Below the pieces are notes generated by a model. The model did not search any database. It worked only from the letters and a program-made list of their open reading frames with translations, and was not told where the DNA came from. A stretch of 64,000 nt of DNA from an uncultured Bacteroides sp. (lineage in GTDB: Bacteria; Bacteroidota; Bacteroidia; Bacteroidales; Bacteroidaceae), in NCBI RefSeq assembly GCF_910578895.1, contig NZ_CAJTSC010000008.1:19219-83218 (forward strand). Direction: 5' to 3'. Shown piece after piece: positions 1 through 7,942 of this stretch (position 1 is the stretch's first letter; every line of letters begins with the position of its first letter). The translations under genes were made by a program, and so were the position numbers.

Positions 1-1793
1 CCGAAACTTTTATAGGTGATGAGTCTACTTTTTCCAACAGGTATTCCATAAGGCAAAACGATAACTATGGCCTGGGTGGAAATGCACGGGTGGAATGGAA
101 AATAGACAGTTTGAACACGTTGAATACGCGTATAAATTTTGACTATAGCAAAGGTAATTCGTGGAACGAAAGCAGGAACAAACGACTTGATAATGAGAAG
201 GAAGATATCAATGAGACTACTTCTGCCGGTAGGGGAGAGACGGATAAGCACGGAGTGGAGGGCACGATATCCTATTATCATAGATTTCGGAAACCCAGGC
301 GCAATTTCCACGTTTCGCTCAATTTTGATTACGATAAAAATCTCCGGGACAATTTCAGCAAATCTTATTCCCGTTTTTTTGCACAAGACAGCGTTTCGGA
401 CATTGAACGGAATACGAAAGGCGACGGGCATAATTTGAATTGGAGTATCTCCGCCAGATATATCGAACCTCTTTCCAAACATTATAGGATCAGTGTCGGT
501 TATACTTTGTCCAGCCGATATGGAGTGTCACAGTCATTGGTATATGATAGCATCAATTATGCAGACCGCATGAACTATGGATATAATGATAATCTGAGTT
601 CTCGTGTTGAAAATCATTATACCAATCAGCAGTTTAATGTATCTTTACAGGGTGACCATACGCAGTGGCAGGGTGAGCGTAAGGGATTGAACTACAATAT
701 AGGAATTGCTTTAAATCCGCGCTTTACTGAAAGTGTGACTACTATCGGACCCAATGCGAATAAAGATTTGCCTCGGCAAAAAAACATAAACTGGTCTCCT
801 ACCATATCGTTGGATTACTATTTCTCGCGTCGCGAACGTTTTACTTTTCGATATAGCGGACGAAGTTCCGCACCTGAGATGGAGGATCTTCAGGAAGTTA
901 TAGATGTTACCGATCCGATGAATTTACGTTACGGGAACCCTAATTTGAAGTCTTCGTTCTCGAATACGGTTAGTGCTAATTACAATCGCTATTCGGTTGC
1001 CACTATGAGAAGTTTTCGTGTAGGGGCAGGCTTTAATAATACTATGAACTCAGTGGGAAACCGCATGGCTTATGATGCCGGAACCGGCGCACGTACTTAT
1101 CACAAAGTCAATATCAATGGTAATTGGAGCTCGCATTTGAACCTGTCTTTTGATACGCCGTTCAAGAATAAGAAATTTACGATGAGTGCGGGAGCCAATG
1201 CCCGATATAGTGATCAGGTCAGTTATACGTCTGTGAATAAAAAAAGTACGGATGCGGAACTGAGCACTACCCACAACTTTTCTACCACCGCCCGTCTGCG
1301 GGGAGCATACCGTAATAAAAAATCGGATGTAGCTTTAAGTGCTTCATTCCGTTACAATAGTGTACAGAATAGCAAGAAAAAAAACAGCAATCGTGAAACA
1401 TTTGATTATACTTTGGGAGGAAATACGAATATCCGCCTGCCATGGGATACGGAATTCACTACGGATATGCGTTGGCGGATACGTGAAGGGTATAGTGGGA
1501 ATGCGAACCGGGATGAGTTCTTATGGAATATGCAACTTTCAAAACGTTTTATGAAGCGTAAACAAGCTATGGTACGCGTCAAGGTATATGATATTTTACG
1601 CCAGCAGAACAATCAAACCCGTTCTGTAAGTGCTACAAGTATCACCGATACAACTACCAATATGCTTACCAGTTATTGTATCGTCCATTTCAGTTACCGT
1701 TTCAATACATTAGCCGGCAGTCGGGGCGGCAGTAGGAATAATGGTGGCAGGGGAGATGCCGGGAGAAGAATACGTACTATCGAAGAGTATTAA
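1..1793 (+). CDS. Outer-membrane beta-barrel protein, TonB-receptor-like (5' end missing)
   Basis: The reading frame is open from base 3 with no stop before the window edge, so the gene starts upstream and only the C-terminal part (about 597 residues) is visible. The protein is rich in alternating aromatic/polar strands with many Asn, Tyr, Ser and Arg, and short turns, as expected of a large outer-membrane barrel. It resembles the barrel half of the Bacteroidota 'outer membrane beta-barrel family' (OMP_b-brl_3), which are TonB-receptor relatives with an N-terminal carboxypeptidase-like domain and plug. The last residues (a Gly/Arg-rich tail ending RTIEEY) are not the usual barrel-closing Phe. 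Substrate cannot be inferred. It ends at a bidirectional terminator shared with the FKBP gene. Confidence 0.75.
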   Translation, partial: ETFIGDESTFSNRYSIRQNDNYGLGGNARVEWKIDSLNTLNTRINFDYSKGNSWNESRNKRLDNEKEDINETTSAGRGETDKHGVEGTISYYHRFRKPRRNFHVSLNFDYDKNLRDNFSKSYSRFFAQDSVSDIERNTKGDGHNLNWSISARYIEPLSKHYRISVGYTLSSRYGVSQSLVYDSINYADRMNYGYNDNLSSRVENHYTNQQFNVSLQGDHTQWQGERKGLNYNIGIALNPRFTESVTTIGPNANKDLPRQKNINWSPTISLDYYFSRRERFTFRYSGRSSAPEMEDLQEVIDVTDPMNLRYGNPNLKSSFSNTVSANYNRYSVATMRSFRVGAGFNNTMNSVGNRMAYDAGTGARTYHKVNINGNWSSHLNLSFDTPFKNKKFTMSAGANARYSDQVSYTSVNKKSTDAELSTTHNFSTTARLRGAYRNKKSDVALSASFRYNSVQNSKKKNSNRETFDYTLGGNTNIRLPWDTEFTTDMRWRIREGYSGNANRDEFLWNMQLSKRFMKRKQAMVRVKVYDILRQQNNQTRSVSATSITDTTTNMLTSYCIVHFSYRFNTLAGSRGGSRNNGGRGDAGRRIRTIEEY

Positions 1794-1819
1794 GGCAACT
1801 CTACTATATACAATCTTGC

Positions 1820-1862
1820 AATAAGGGGGCAAAACTAAAATCGGTTATTGTTTTGCCCCCTT
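1820..1862. terminator. Bidirectional terminator between convergent genes
   Basis: Arms AAGGGGGCAAAAC (1823-1835) and GTTTTGCCCCCTT (1850-1862) are perfectly complementary around a 14-nt loop. The stem lies between the ends of the barrel gene (+) and the FKBP gene (-), and the A/T ends of the stem give a U-run on both strands. Confidence 0.8.
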
Positions 1863-1897
1863 GTACTATACGTTGTTATTGTCCAATTCTTGATTTA

Positions 1898-2473
1898 TCA
1901 GTGGCAGCATTCGTCTCCGCATCCGCTACCGCAGTCTCCGCAGTCGCATCCGCCACCACATCCGCCATTGCATCCGCCGCCACTCATCATGCGTGCCATG
2001 TCTGCCAGTTCGTCATTAGTGGCCGGACGGTTTTCGGTGATTTCACCTACGAAGTTCAGGTCGCAACCTGCCAACGGGTGGTTCATGTCCATTACTACTA
2101 CATCGTCTTTTACTTCTACTACGCTTCCGTTGATGCGTTGGCCTTCCGAGGTCATCAAGGGGATTACGGCGCCTTCTACTACACGTTCGTTGTCGAACTT
2201 GCCTTCTATCTCGAAAATATTCTTCGGAAGGTCGATAACGTGATCATCGTCATACTCGCCGTAAGCTTCTTCGGCTTTGATTGTGAAGTCGAACTTGTCG
2301 CCTTTCTGCAAGTCTTTCACTTGGTTTTCGAAAGCTTCCAATGTCAGACCCAGTCCGGAGATAAACTGGAACGGATGCTCTGCAGGAGCTTCTTCTGTGA
2401 ATTCTTTTTCTCCGTTTTCGATGGTGTACAACTTATATGCTAAGGTGATGTACTTGTTTTCTACTGTTTCCAT
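1898..2473 (-). CDS. FKBP-type peptidyl-prolyl isomerase, SlyD-like, with Cys/His-rich tail
   Basis: A 191-residue cytoplasmic protein without signal peptide. The order is an FKBP half-domain, an inserted chaperone-like flap (about residues 70-120, with AEEAYGEYDDDHVIDLP) and the rest of the FKBP fold (VVVMDMNHPLAGCDLNF), which is the SlyD layout: prolyl isomerase plus holdase. The last 25 residues are Gly, Cys and His (GGGCNGGCGGGC, then CDCGDCGSGCGDECCH), comparable with the metal-binding tail of E. coli SlyD, which delivers nickel to hydrogenase. Metal binding here is inferred from composition. A TATCTTTG promoter lies 50 bp upstream. Confidence 0.88.
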   Translation of the reverse strand: METVENKYITLAYKLYTIENGEKEFTEEAPAEHPFQFISGLGLTLEAFENQVKDLQKGDKFDFTIKAEEAYGEYDDDHVIDLPKNIFEIEGKFDNERVVEGAVIPLMTSEGQRINGSVVEVKDDVVVMDMNHPLAGCDLNFVGEITENRPATNDELADMARMMSGGGCNGGCGGGCDCGDCGSGCGDECCH

Positions 2474-2522
2474 TAATTCTGTTATTTCTATTAGTGAATA
2501 CTGTTTCTGCTTTGGCAGTGTG

Positions 2523-2530
2523 CAAAGATA
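2523..2530 (-). promoter_or_regulatory. -7 promoter element of the FKBP gene
   Basis: The minus strand reads TATCTTTG, matching the Bacteroides -7 consensus TAnnTTTG, about 50 bp upstream of the start codon. No clean -33 TTTG is visible. Confidence 0.55.
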
Positions 2531-2629
2531 CGAATATTTTTATTTGAAACGATTAAGTGATAAAATAAGATTTTAAGGCGTAGTTTCCTTACGATTATTC
2601 GTGTTTATATCTTTTTTCTCGTCAATTTG

Positions 2630-2660
2630 TTTGGAAATTATAAAAAAGCACTTACCTTTG
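2630..2660 (+). promoter_or_regulatory. Promoter of the ilv operon
   Basis: TTTG at 2630-2633 and TACCTTTG at 2653-2660 match the Bacteroides -33 and -7 elements with a 19-bp spacer. They sit 53 bp upstream of the leader peptide start, so the mRNA would begin near 2667 and carry the leader and attenuator. Confidence 0.75.
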
Positions 2661-2713
2661 CAAGGTATTTATATGAAATAACGAATTAAGGGAACAATAA
2701 AGATACTTTGGTT

Positions 2714-2788
2714 ATGAATTTACATACATCCGTTAACTTGGCACTCCTGCACATTATTCGCGTCGTGGTCGTGGCATCAAGAGCGTGA
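2714..2788 (+). CDS. ilv operon leader peptide (24 residues)
   Basis: A short ORF, ATG at 2714 and TGA at 2786-2788, encoding 24 residues. Ten of the 24 are branched-chain: Leu at positions 3, 9, 11 and 12, Ile-Ile at 14-15, Val at 7 and the run Val-Val-Val-Val at 17-20 (local sequence HIIRVVVVAS). It lies between a good promoter and an intrinsic terminator in front of ilvD. This is the composition expected of a leader peptide whose translation senses charged Ile, Val and Leu tRNAs. The stop codon overlaps the first antiterminator segment. The function is inferred from this architecture; the peptide itself probably has no other role. Confidence 0.88.
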   Translation: MNLHTSVNLALLHIIRVVVVASRA

Positions 2789-2864
2789 GAAAGGTTGTGT
2801 ATGTATTCGTACGATAGAAGATATTTATAAAAAGCCTTTCTCATTACGGTGAGAAAGGCTTTTT
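2786..2864 (+). promoter_or_regulatory. Transcription attenuator (antiterminator/terminator) of the ilv operon
   Basis: Three segments are visible. Segment A, TGAGAAAGG (2786-2794), begins with the leader stop codon. Segment B, CCTTTCTCA (2835-2843), can pair with A or with segment C, TGAGAAAGG (2850-2858), an exact copy of A. B:C forms the core of an intrinsic terminator (AAAAAGCCTTTCTCA at 2829-2843, TGAGAAAGGCTTTTT at 2850-2864) followed by more T. If the ribosome stalls at the Ile/Val codons A is free and A:B prevents termination; if translation reaches the stop, the ribosome covers A and B:C terminates. Confidence 0.88.
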
Positions 2865-2915
2865 GGTTTTTAAGAACTTAAAAAAAAGAGCAAGAGCTCA
2901 AAAACTTACAATAAG

Positions 2916-4718
2916 ATGAAGCATCAGTTACGCAGTTCGTTCAGCACGCAAGGCCGCCGTATGGCAGGTGCCCGTGCATTGTGGGTGGCAAACGGCATGA
3001 AGAAAGAGCAGATGGGCAAGCCCATTATCGCTATAGTCAACTCTTTTACCCAGTTTGTGCCGGGACATGTGCATCTGCACGAAATAGGTCAGTTTGTAAA
3101 GGAAGAGATAGAGAAGCAGGGTTGCTTTGCTGCCGAATTCAACACGATTGCTATTGATGACGGTATTGCAATGGGACACGATGGTATGTTGTATTCGTTG
3201 CCTTCACGCGATATCATAGCCGACAGCGTGGAATATATGGTGAATGCGCATAAGGCGGATGCCATGGTATGTATCAGCAATTGTGACAAGATTACTCCGG
3301 GCATGCTTATGGCTGCGATGAGGCTGAATATCCCCACAGTATTTGTTTCCGGCGGTCCTATGGAAGCAGGGGAGTGGAACGGACAGCAACTCGACTTGAT
3401 TGATGCCATGATAAAGTCGGCTGACGACAACGTAAGCGATGCGGATGTTGCTAAAATAGAACAGCACGCTTGTCCTACTTGCGGATGCTGTTCGGGTATG
3501 TTTACTGCTAACTCCATGAACTGTCTGAACGAGGCTATCGGATTGGCTCTTCCCGGTAATGGTACGATTGTGGCTACCCACGAGAACCGGAAGCAACTCT
3601 TTAAGGATGCCGCCAAGCTGATTGTCGAAAACGCTTATAAGTATTATGAGGAAGGAGACGACAGTGTGCTTCCTCGTAGTATTGCTACCCGCGAAGCTTT
3701 TCTGAATGCAATGACGTTGGACATTGCGATGGGTGGCTCCACCAATACGGTACTTCATCTGTTGGCTGTAGCACATGAGGCGGGGGCTGATTTCACTATG
3801 GATGATATTGATATGCTGTCGCGCAAGACACCTTGTTTGTGCAAGGTAGCTCCCAATACTCGAAAATACCATGTGCAGGACGTAAACCGTGCCGGCGGCA
3901 TCGTTGCCATTATGGGCGAGCTTGCCAAAGGCGGACTGGTAGATACGGCTGCGCGCCGTGTAGACGGGATGACGCTGGGAGAAGAGATAGACCGATATTG
4001 CATTACCAGCCCGAATGTCTGCGAGGAGGCAATCAGGAAATATACCAGTGCCGCTGCCGGAAAGTTCAATCTGGTACTCGGCTCGCAGACGGCTTATTAT
4101 AAGGAATTGGATACGGATCGTGCCGAAGGCTGTATTCGTGACTTACAGCATGCTTATAGCAAGGATGGCGGATTGGCTGTGCTGAAGGGGAATATTGCAC
4201 AAGACGGATGTGTGGTAAAGACTGCCGGAGTGGACGAAAGCATTTGGAAGTTTACCGGTCCTGCCAAAGTGTTCGATTCGCAGGAAGCTGCGTGTGATGG
4301 CATTTTAGGTGGAAAGATTGTCAGCGGCGATGTGGTGGTCATTACCCATGAAGGTCCGAAAGGCGGTCCGGGCATGCAGGAGATGCTTTATCCTACTTCC
4401 TATATCAAGTCTCGTCATTTAGGTAAGGAGTGTGCGCTGATAACCGATGGACGCTTCAGTGGGGGAACTTCCGGGTTGAGCATCGGACACATTTCTCCCG
4501 AAGCCGCTGCGGGTGGAAATATCGGGAAGCTTAGGGATGGTGACATCATTGAAATAGATATACCGAACCGTTCTATCAATGTGAGACTGACGGATGAAGA
4601 ATTGGCTGTCCGTCCCATGACACCGATGACACGCGACCGCCAGGTATCGAAAGCATTGAAAGCGTATGCCGGCATGGTAAGTTCGGCGGATAAAGGAGCT
4701 GTAAGGTTAGTAGATTAA
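2916..4718 (+). CDS. ilvD: Dihydroxy-acid dehydratase
   Basis: Catalyses dehydration of 2,3-dihydroxy-isovalerate and 2,3-dihydroxy-3-methylvalerate to the 2-keto acids, the third common step of valine and isoleucine synthesis; cytoplasmic Fe-S enzyme. The 600 residues match the family length. Visible family motifs are SNCDKITPGM (Cys about 123) and CPTCGCCSGMF (about 186-194), which supply cluster ligands, and the C-terminal GRFSGGTSGLSIGH. It is the first structural gene after the attenuator and is followed 47 bp later by ilvB. Regulation by leader-peptide attenuation is inferred from the upstream sequence. Confidence 0.97.
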   Translation: MKHQLRSSFSTQGRRMAGARALWVANGMKKEQMGKPIIAIVNSFTQFVPGHVHLHEIGQFVKEEIEKQGCFAAEFNTIAIDDGIAMGHDGMLYSLPSRDIIADSVEYMVNAHKADAMVCISNCDKITPGMLMAAMRLNIPTVFVSGGPMEAGEWNGQQLDLIDAMIKSADDNVSDADVAKIEQHACPTCGCCSGMFTANSMNCLNEAIGLALPGNGTIVATHENRKQLFKDAAKLIVENAYKYYEEGDDSVLPRSIATREAFLNAMTLDIAMGGSTNTVLHLLAVAHEAGADFTMDDIDMLSRKTPCLCKVAPNTRKYHVQDVNRAGGIVAIMGELAKGGLVDTAARRVDGMTLGEEIDRYCITSPNVCEEAIRKYTSAAAGKFNLVLGSQTAYYKELDTDRAEGCIRDLQHAYSKDGGLAVLKGNIAQDGCVVKTAGVDESIWKFTGPAKVFDSQEAACDGILGGKIVSGDVVVITHEGPKGGPGMQEMLYPTSYIKSRHLGKECALITDGRFSGGTSGLSIGHISPEAAAGGNIGKLRDGDIIEIDIPNRSINVRLTDEELAVRPMTPMTRDRQVSKALKAYAGMVSSADKGAVRLVD

Positions 4719-4765
4719 TAAGTAAATAATGTAGTTGAGGAGTTAATTCCTAAAAAATATACTTG

Positions 4766-6460
4766 ATGGAAAACTTGATAACAGGTGCGGAAGCATTGAT
4801 GCGCTCTTTGGAGTATCAGGGAGTAAAGACCGTTTTCGGTTACCCGGGTGGTAGTATCATGCCGGTATTCGATGCTCTATACGACCATCGGAAGAACTTA
4901 AATCATATCTTAGTCCGTCATGAACAGGGTGCTACCCATGCCGCACAAGGCTTTGCACGTGTGTCGGGCGAGGTAGGCGTATGCCTGGTAACCAGCGGAC
5001 CGGGCGCCACAAATACCATTACAGGTATTGCGGATGCCATGATTGACAGTACTCCGATAGTTGTTATTGCCGGACAGGTGGCTACGGGGTTTCTTGGAAC
5101 GGACGCCTTTCAGGAAGTGGACTTAGTGGGTATTACACAGCCTATCACGAAGTGGAGCTATCAGATACGTCGTGCGGAAGATGTGGCATGGGCGGTAGCA
5201 CGCGCTTTCTATATAGCGCAGAGCGGACGTCCCGGTCCGGTTGTATTGGATTTTGCCAAGAATGCACAGGTGGATAAGACGGAGTATGTCCCTACTAAAG
5301 TGGATTATGTGCGTAGTTATTTGCCTGTGCCTGAAATGGAACCGGAAGCCATACGGCGAGCTGCCGATTTGATTAATGCGGCTGAACGGCCGTTGGTATT
5401 GGTGGGGCAGGGGGTAGAACTTGGTAATGCACAGAATGAATTGCGTGCTTTCATTGAAAAGGCGGGTATGCCTGCGGGATGTACTTTGCTGGGACTCTCT
5501 GCATTGCCTACGGCTCATCCTTTGAACAAGGGCATGTTGGGCATGCACGGCAATCTGGGGCCCAATATCAACACCAATAAGTGCGATGTGCTGATTGCGG
5601 TGGGCATGCGTTTTGATGACCGTGTCACGGGTAAGTTGTCCACTTATGCAACGCAGGCAAAAGTAATCCATTTCGATATCGATCCGGCAGAGATAGACAA
5701 GAATGTAAGGACGGATGTTGCCGTATTGGGCAATTGTAAAGAGACTTTGGCGGCAGTGACCGAACTGCTGGAACCTGCCGAACATAAAGAGTGGCTTGAC
5801 AGTTTCCTGCCCTACGAACAGATAGAGGAGGAGAAAGTTATCCGTGCCGAACTGTATCCGGCAGGTGATATGTTGAGTATGGGCGAGGTGGTGCGTGCCG
5901 TCAGTGAGGCAACGAAAAACGAGGCTGTATTGGTGACGGATGTAGGTCAGAACCAGATGATGTCGGCACGCTATTTTAAATATAGCAAGGAACGTAGTAT
6001 CGTTACCTCCGGTGGTTTGGGTACAATGGGCTTCGGACTTCCTGCCGCTATTGGTGCCACTTTCGGACGTCCTGACCGTACGATATGCGTTTTTATGGGC
6101 GATGGCGGTTTGCAGATGAACTTGCAGGAATTGGGTACGGTAATGGAGCAGAAAGCACCGGTCAAGATGATTTTACTGAATAATAACTATTTGGGTAACG
6201 TCCGCCAATGGCAGGCTATGTTCTTTAACCGTCGTTATTCGTTTACTCCGATGATAAACCCGGATTATATGAAGATTGCTTCCGCTTATGAAATTCCGGC
6301 GCGGCGGGTATCTACCCGAGAGGAACTGGCAGAAGCCATTGATGAGATGATTGCAACAGACGGTCCGTTCTTGCTGGAAGCTTGTGTGGAGGAAGAGGGA
6401 AACGTAATGCCGATGACACCGCCGGGCGGTTCTGTGAACCAGATGTTGCTGGAATGCTAA
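4766..6460 (+). CDS. ilvB: Acetolactate synthase, large (catalytic) subunit
   Basis: Condenses pyruvate with pyruvate or 2-ketobutyrate, the first common step of branched-chain amino acid synthesis; needs thiamine diphosphate, Mg and FAD. The protein (about 564 residues) has the three-domain ThDP fold: the N-terminal pyrimidine-binding domain with the catalytic Glu in RHEQGATHAAQGFARVSG, a central domain with LLGLSALP and GMRFDDRVTG, and the C-terminal ThDP motif GDGGLQMNLQEL...NNNYLGNVRQW. A TTG codon at 4763 immediately precedes the ATG; I chose ATG 4766. The regulatory subunit follows after a 119-bp gap filled by a palindromic repeat. Confidence 0.97.
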   Translation: MENLITGAEALMRSLEYQGVKTVFGYPGGSIMPVFDALYDHRKNLNHILVRHEQGATHAAQGFARVSGEVGVCLVTSGPGATNTITGIADAMIDSTPIVVIAGQVATGFLGTDAFQEVDLVGITQPITKWSYQIRRAEDVAWAVARAFYIAQSGRPGPVVLDFAKNAQVDKTEYVPTKVDYVRSYLPVPEMEPEAIRRAADLINAAERPLVLVGQGVELGNAQNELRAFIEKAGMPAGCTLLGLSALPTAHPLNKGMLGMHGNLGPNINTNKCDVLIAVGMRFDDRVTGKLSTYATQAKVIHFDIDPAEIDKNVRTDVAVLGNCKETLAAVTELLEPAEHKEWLDSFLPYEQIEEEKVIRAELYPAGDMLSMGEVVRAVSEATKNEAVLVTDVGQNQMMSARYFKYSKERSIVTSGGLGTMGFGLPAAIGATFGRPDRTICVFMGDGGLQMNLQELGTVMEQKAPVKMILLNNNYLGNVRQWQAMFFNRRYSFTPMINPDYMKIASAYEIPARRVSTREELAEAIDEMIATDGPFLLEACVEEEGNVMPMTPPGGSVNQMLLEC

Positions 6461-6463
6461 TAG

Positions 6464-6574
6464 AATTATGAATTTTGAATTATGAATTATGAATGGGCGC
6501 GTGATTATCTTAACAACTCGTCGTTCTCGATTCATCGTTCTCAATTCAAAATTCATAATTCATAATTCATAATT
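6464..6574. repeat. AT-rich palindromic repeat between ilvB and ilvN
   Basis: Left arm 6464-6494 is built of AATTATGAATT/TTGAATTATGAAT words and right arm 6544-6574 of the complementary ATTCATAATT words, around a 49-nt loop that includes GCGCGTGATTATC. Related copies occur at 47257-47383 and at the window end (63979-64000). Because it lies inside the operon it should fold as a long AU hairpin in the ilv mRNA. Confidence 0.8.
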
Positions 6575-6579
6575 AGTTT

Positions 6580-7143
6580 ATGACTGACAAAACCTTATAT
6601 ACAATTATCGTTCATTCGGAAAACTTTGCAGGTTTGCTGAATCAGGTAACGGCTGTATTTACCCGTCGGCAAATCAATATTGAGAGTCTGAATGTTTCGG
6701 CATCCTCTATCAAGGGGGTACATAAATATACCATTACCGCCTGGACGGATAAGGATACTATTGAGAAAGTGACGAAACAAATCACAAAAAAGATAGATGT
6801 GCTACAGGCACATTATTTTACGGACGATGAAATCTACCAGCACGAGATTGCGTTGTATAAGATAACGACCCCCGTATTGGAGGAGAAGCCGGAAATATCC
6901 AAGATTATCCGTAGGTACAATGCGCGCATCGTAGAGGTGAACTCCGTATTTTCCATTGTAGAGAAGAACGGAATGAGCGAGGAGATAACCAGTCTTTACG
7001 AGGAACTGAGTGTTTTTGGGTGCGTGCTCCAGTTTGTACGTTCGGGCAGAGTGGCAATCACAACAAGTTGCTTCGAACGTGTCAACGAATATCTGGCAGA
7101 CCGGGAAACAAAATATCGTGAGTATAAAGAACAAGAAGGATAA
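6580..7143 (+). CDS. ilvN: Acetolactate synthase, small (regulatory) subunit
   Basis: A 187-residue regulatory subunit that binds the catalytic subunit and normally confers valine feedback inhibition. An N-terminal ACT domain (residues about 5-80: YTIIVHSENFAGLLNQVTAVFTRRQINIESLNVS) is clear, followed by the family's C-terminal domain (about 85-165). Length fits the longer bacterial form. It starts 6 bp after the palindromic repeat and its TAA stop overlaps the next start codon (TAATG), suggesting translational coupling to the thioesterase gene. Which amino acid inhibits the complex cannot be told. Confidence 0.95.
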   Translation: MTDKTLYTIIVHSENFAGLLNQVTAVFTRRQINIESLNVSASSIKGVHKYTITAWTDKDTIEKVTKQITKKIDVLQAHYFTDDEIYQHEIALYKITTPVLEEKPEISKIIRRYNARIVEVNSVFSIVEKNGMSEEITSLYEELSVFGCVLQFVRSGRVAITTSCFERVNEYLADRETKYREYKEQEG

Positions 7144-7892
7144 TGAGCGAGAATAACAGAATAGGAACTTATAAGTTTGTAGCCGAACCGTTTCACGTAG
7201 ACTTTACCGGTCGTCTTACAATGGGGGTGCTCGGGAACCATCTGCTGAACTGTGCCGGCTTTCATGCAACGGAACGCGGTTTCGGCATTGCAACTTTGAA
7301 CGAGGATAATTATACGTGGGTGCTTTCACGGTTGGCAATCGAGTTGGACGAGATGCCATATCAATATGAAGATTTCTCCGTTCAAACTTGGGTGGAGAAT
7401 GTGTACCGACTCTTTACCGACCGTAATTTTGCTATTATTGATAAGGACGGAAAGAAAATAGGATATGCCCGTTCCGTATGGGCGATGATTAGCCTTAATA
7501 CCCGTAAGCCTGCCGATTTGTTGGCTTTGCATGGCGGCAGTATCGTGGACTATGTGTGTGACGAACCTTGCCCTATCGAAAAACCCTCGCGTATCAAAGT
7601 GGCTTCTGCGGAATCTGCCGCTTCTCTGACTGCCAGATATAGCGATATCGACATTAACGGGCATGTAAACAGTATCCGTTACATTGAGCATATCCTTGAC
7701 TTATTTCCAATAGAGCAATATAAGGAAAATCGCATCCGCCGTTTTGAAATGGCGTATGTGGCGGAGAGTTATTATGGTGATGAGCTTACTTTCTATAAAG
7801 ACTGTATAGGCGATGGCACGTATGACATAGAAGTAAAAAAGAATGGCGGTGAAGTGGTTTGCCGTTCGAAAGTAATATTTGTAAGAAAATAA
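7143..7892 (+). CDS. Acyl-[acyl-carrier-protein] thioesterase
   Basis: A 249-residue protein of the FatA/FatB-type acyl-ACP thioesterase family, two tandem hotdog domains: the first about 5-135 (contains VLSRLAIELDEMPYQYEDFSVQTWVE), the second about 155-249 with the family motif DIDINGHVNSIRYIEHILD, whose Asn and His are the catalytic residues in plant enzymes. It would hydrolyse acyl-ACP to free fatty acid in the cytoplasm. Its start codon overlaps the ilvN stop by one base and ilvC follows 50 bp later, so it is co-transcribed with valine/isoleucine genes. Chain-length or branched-chain preference is not visible in the sequence. Confidence 0.9.
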   Translation: MSENNRIGTYKFVAEPFHVDFTGRLTMGVLGNHLLNCAGFHATERGFGIATLNEDNYTWVLSRLAIELDEMPYQYEDFSVQTWVENVYRLFTDRNFAIIDKDGKKIGYARSVWAMISLNTRKPADLLALHGGSIVDYVCDEPCPIEKPSRIKVASAESAASLTARYSDIDINGHVNSIRYIEHILDLFPIEQYKENRIRRFEMAYVAESYYGDELTFYKDCIGDGTYDIEVKKNGGEVVCRSKVIFVRK

Positions 7893-7942
7893 TTTATTAA
7901 TCAATCAGTTGGCATAAGCCACAAATAAAAACGAAAATAAAA

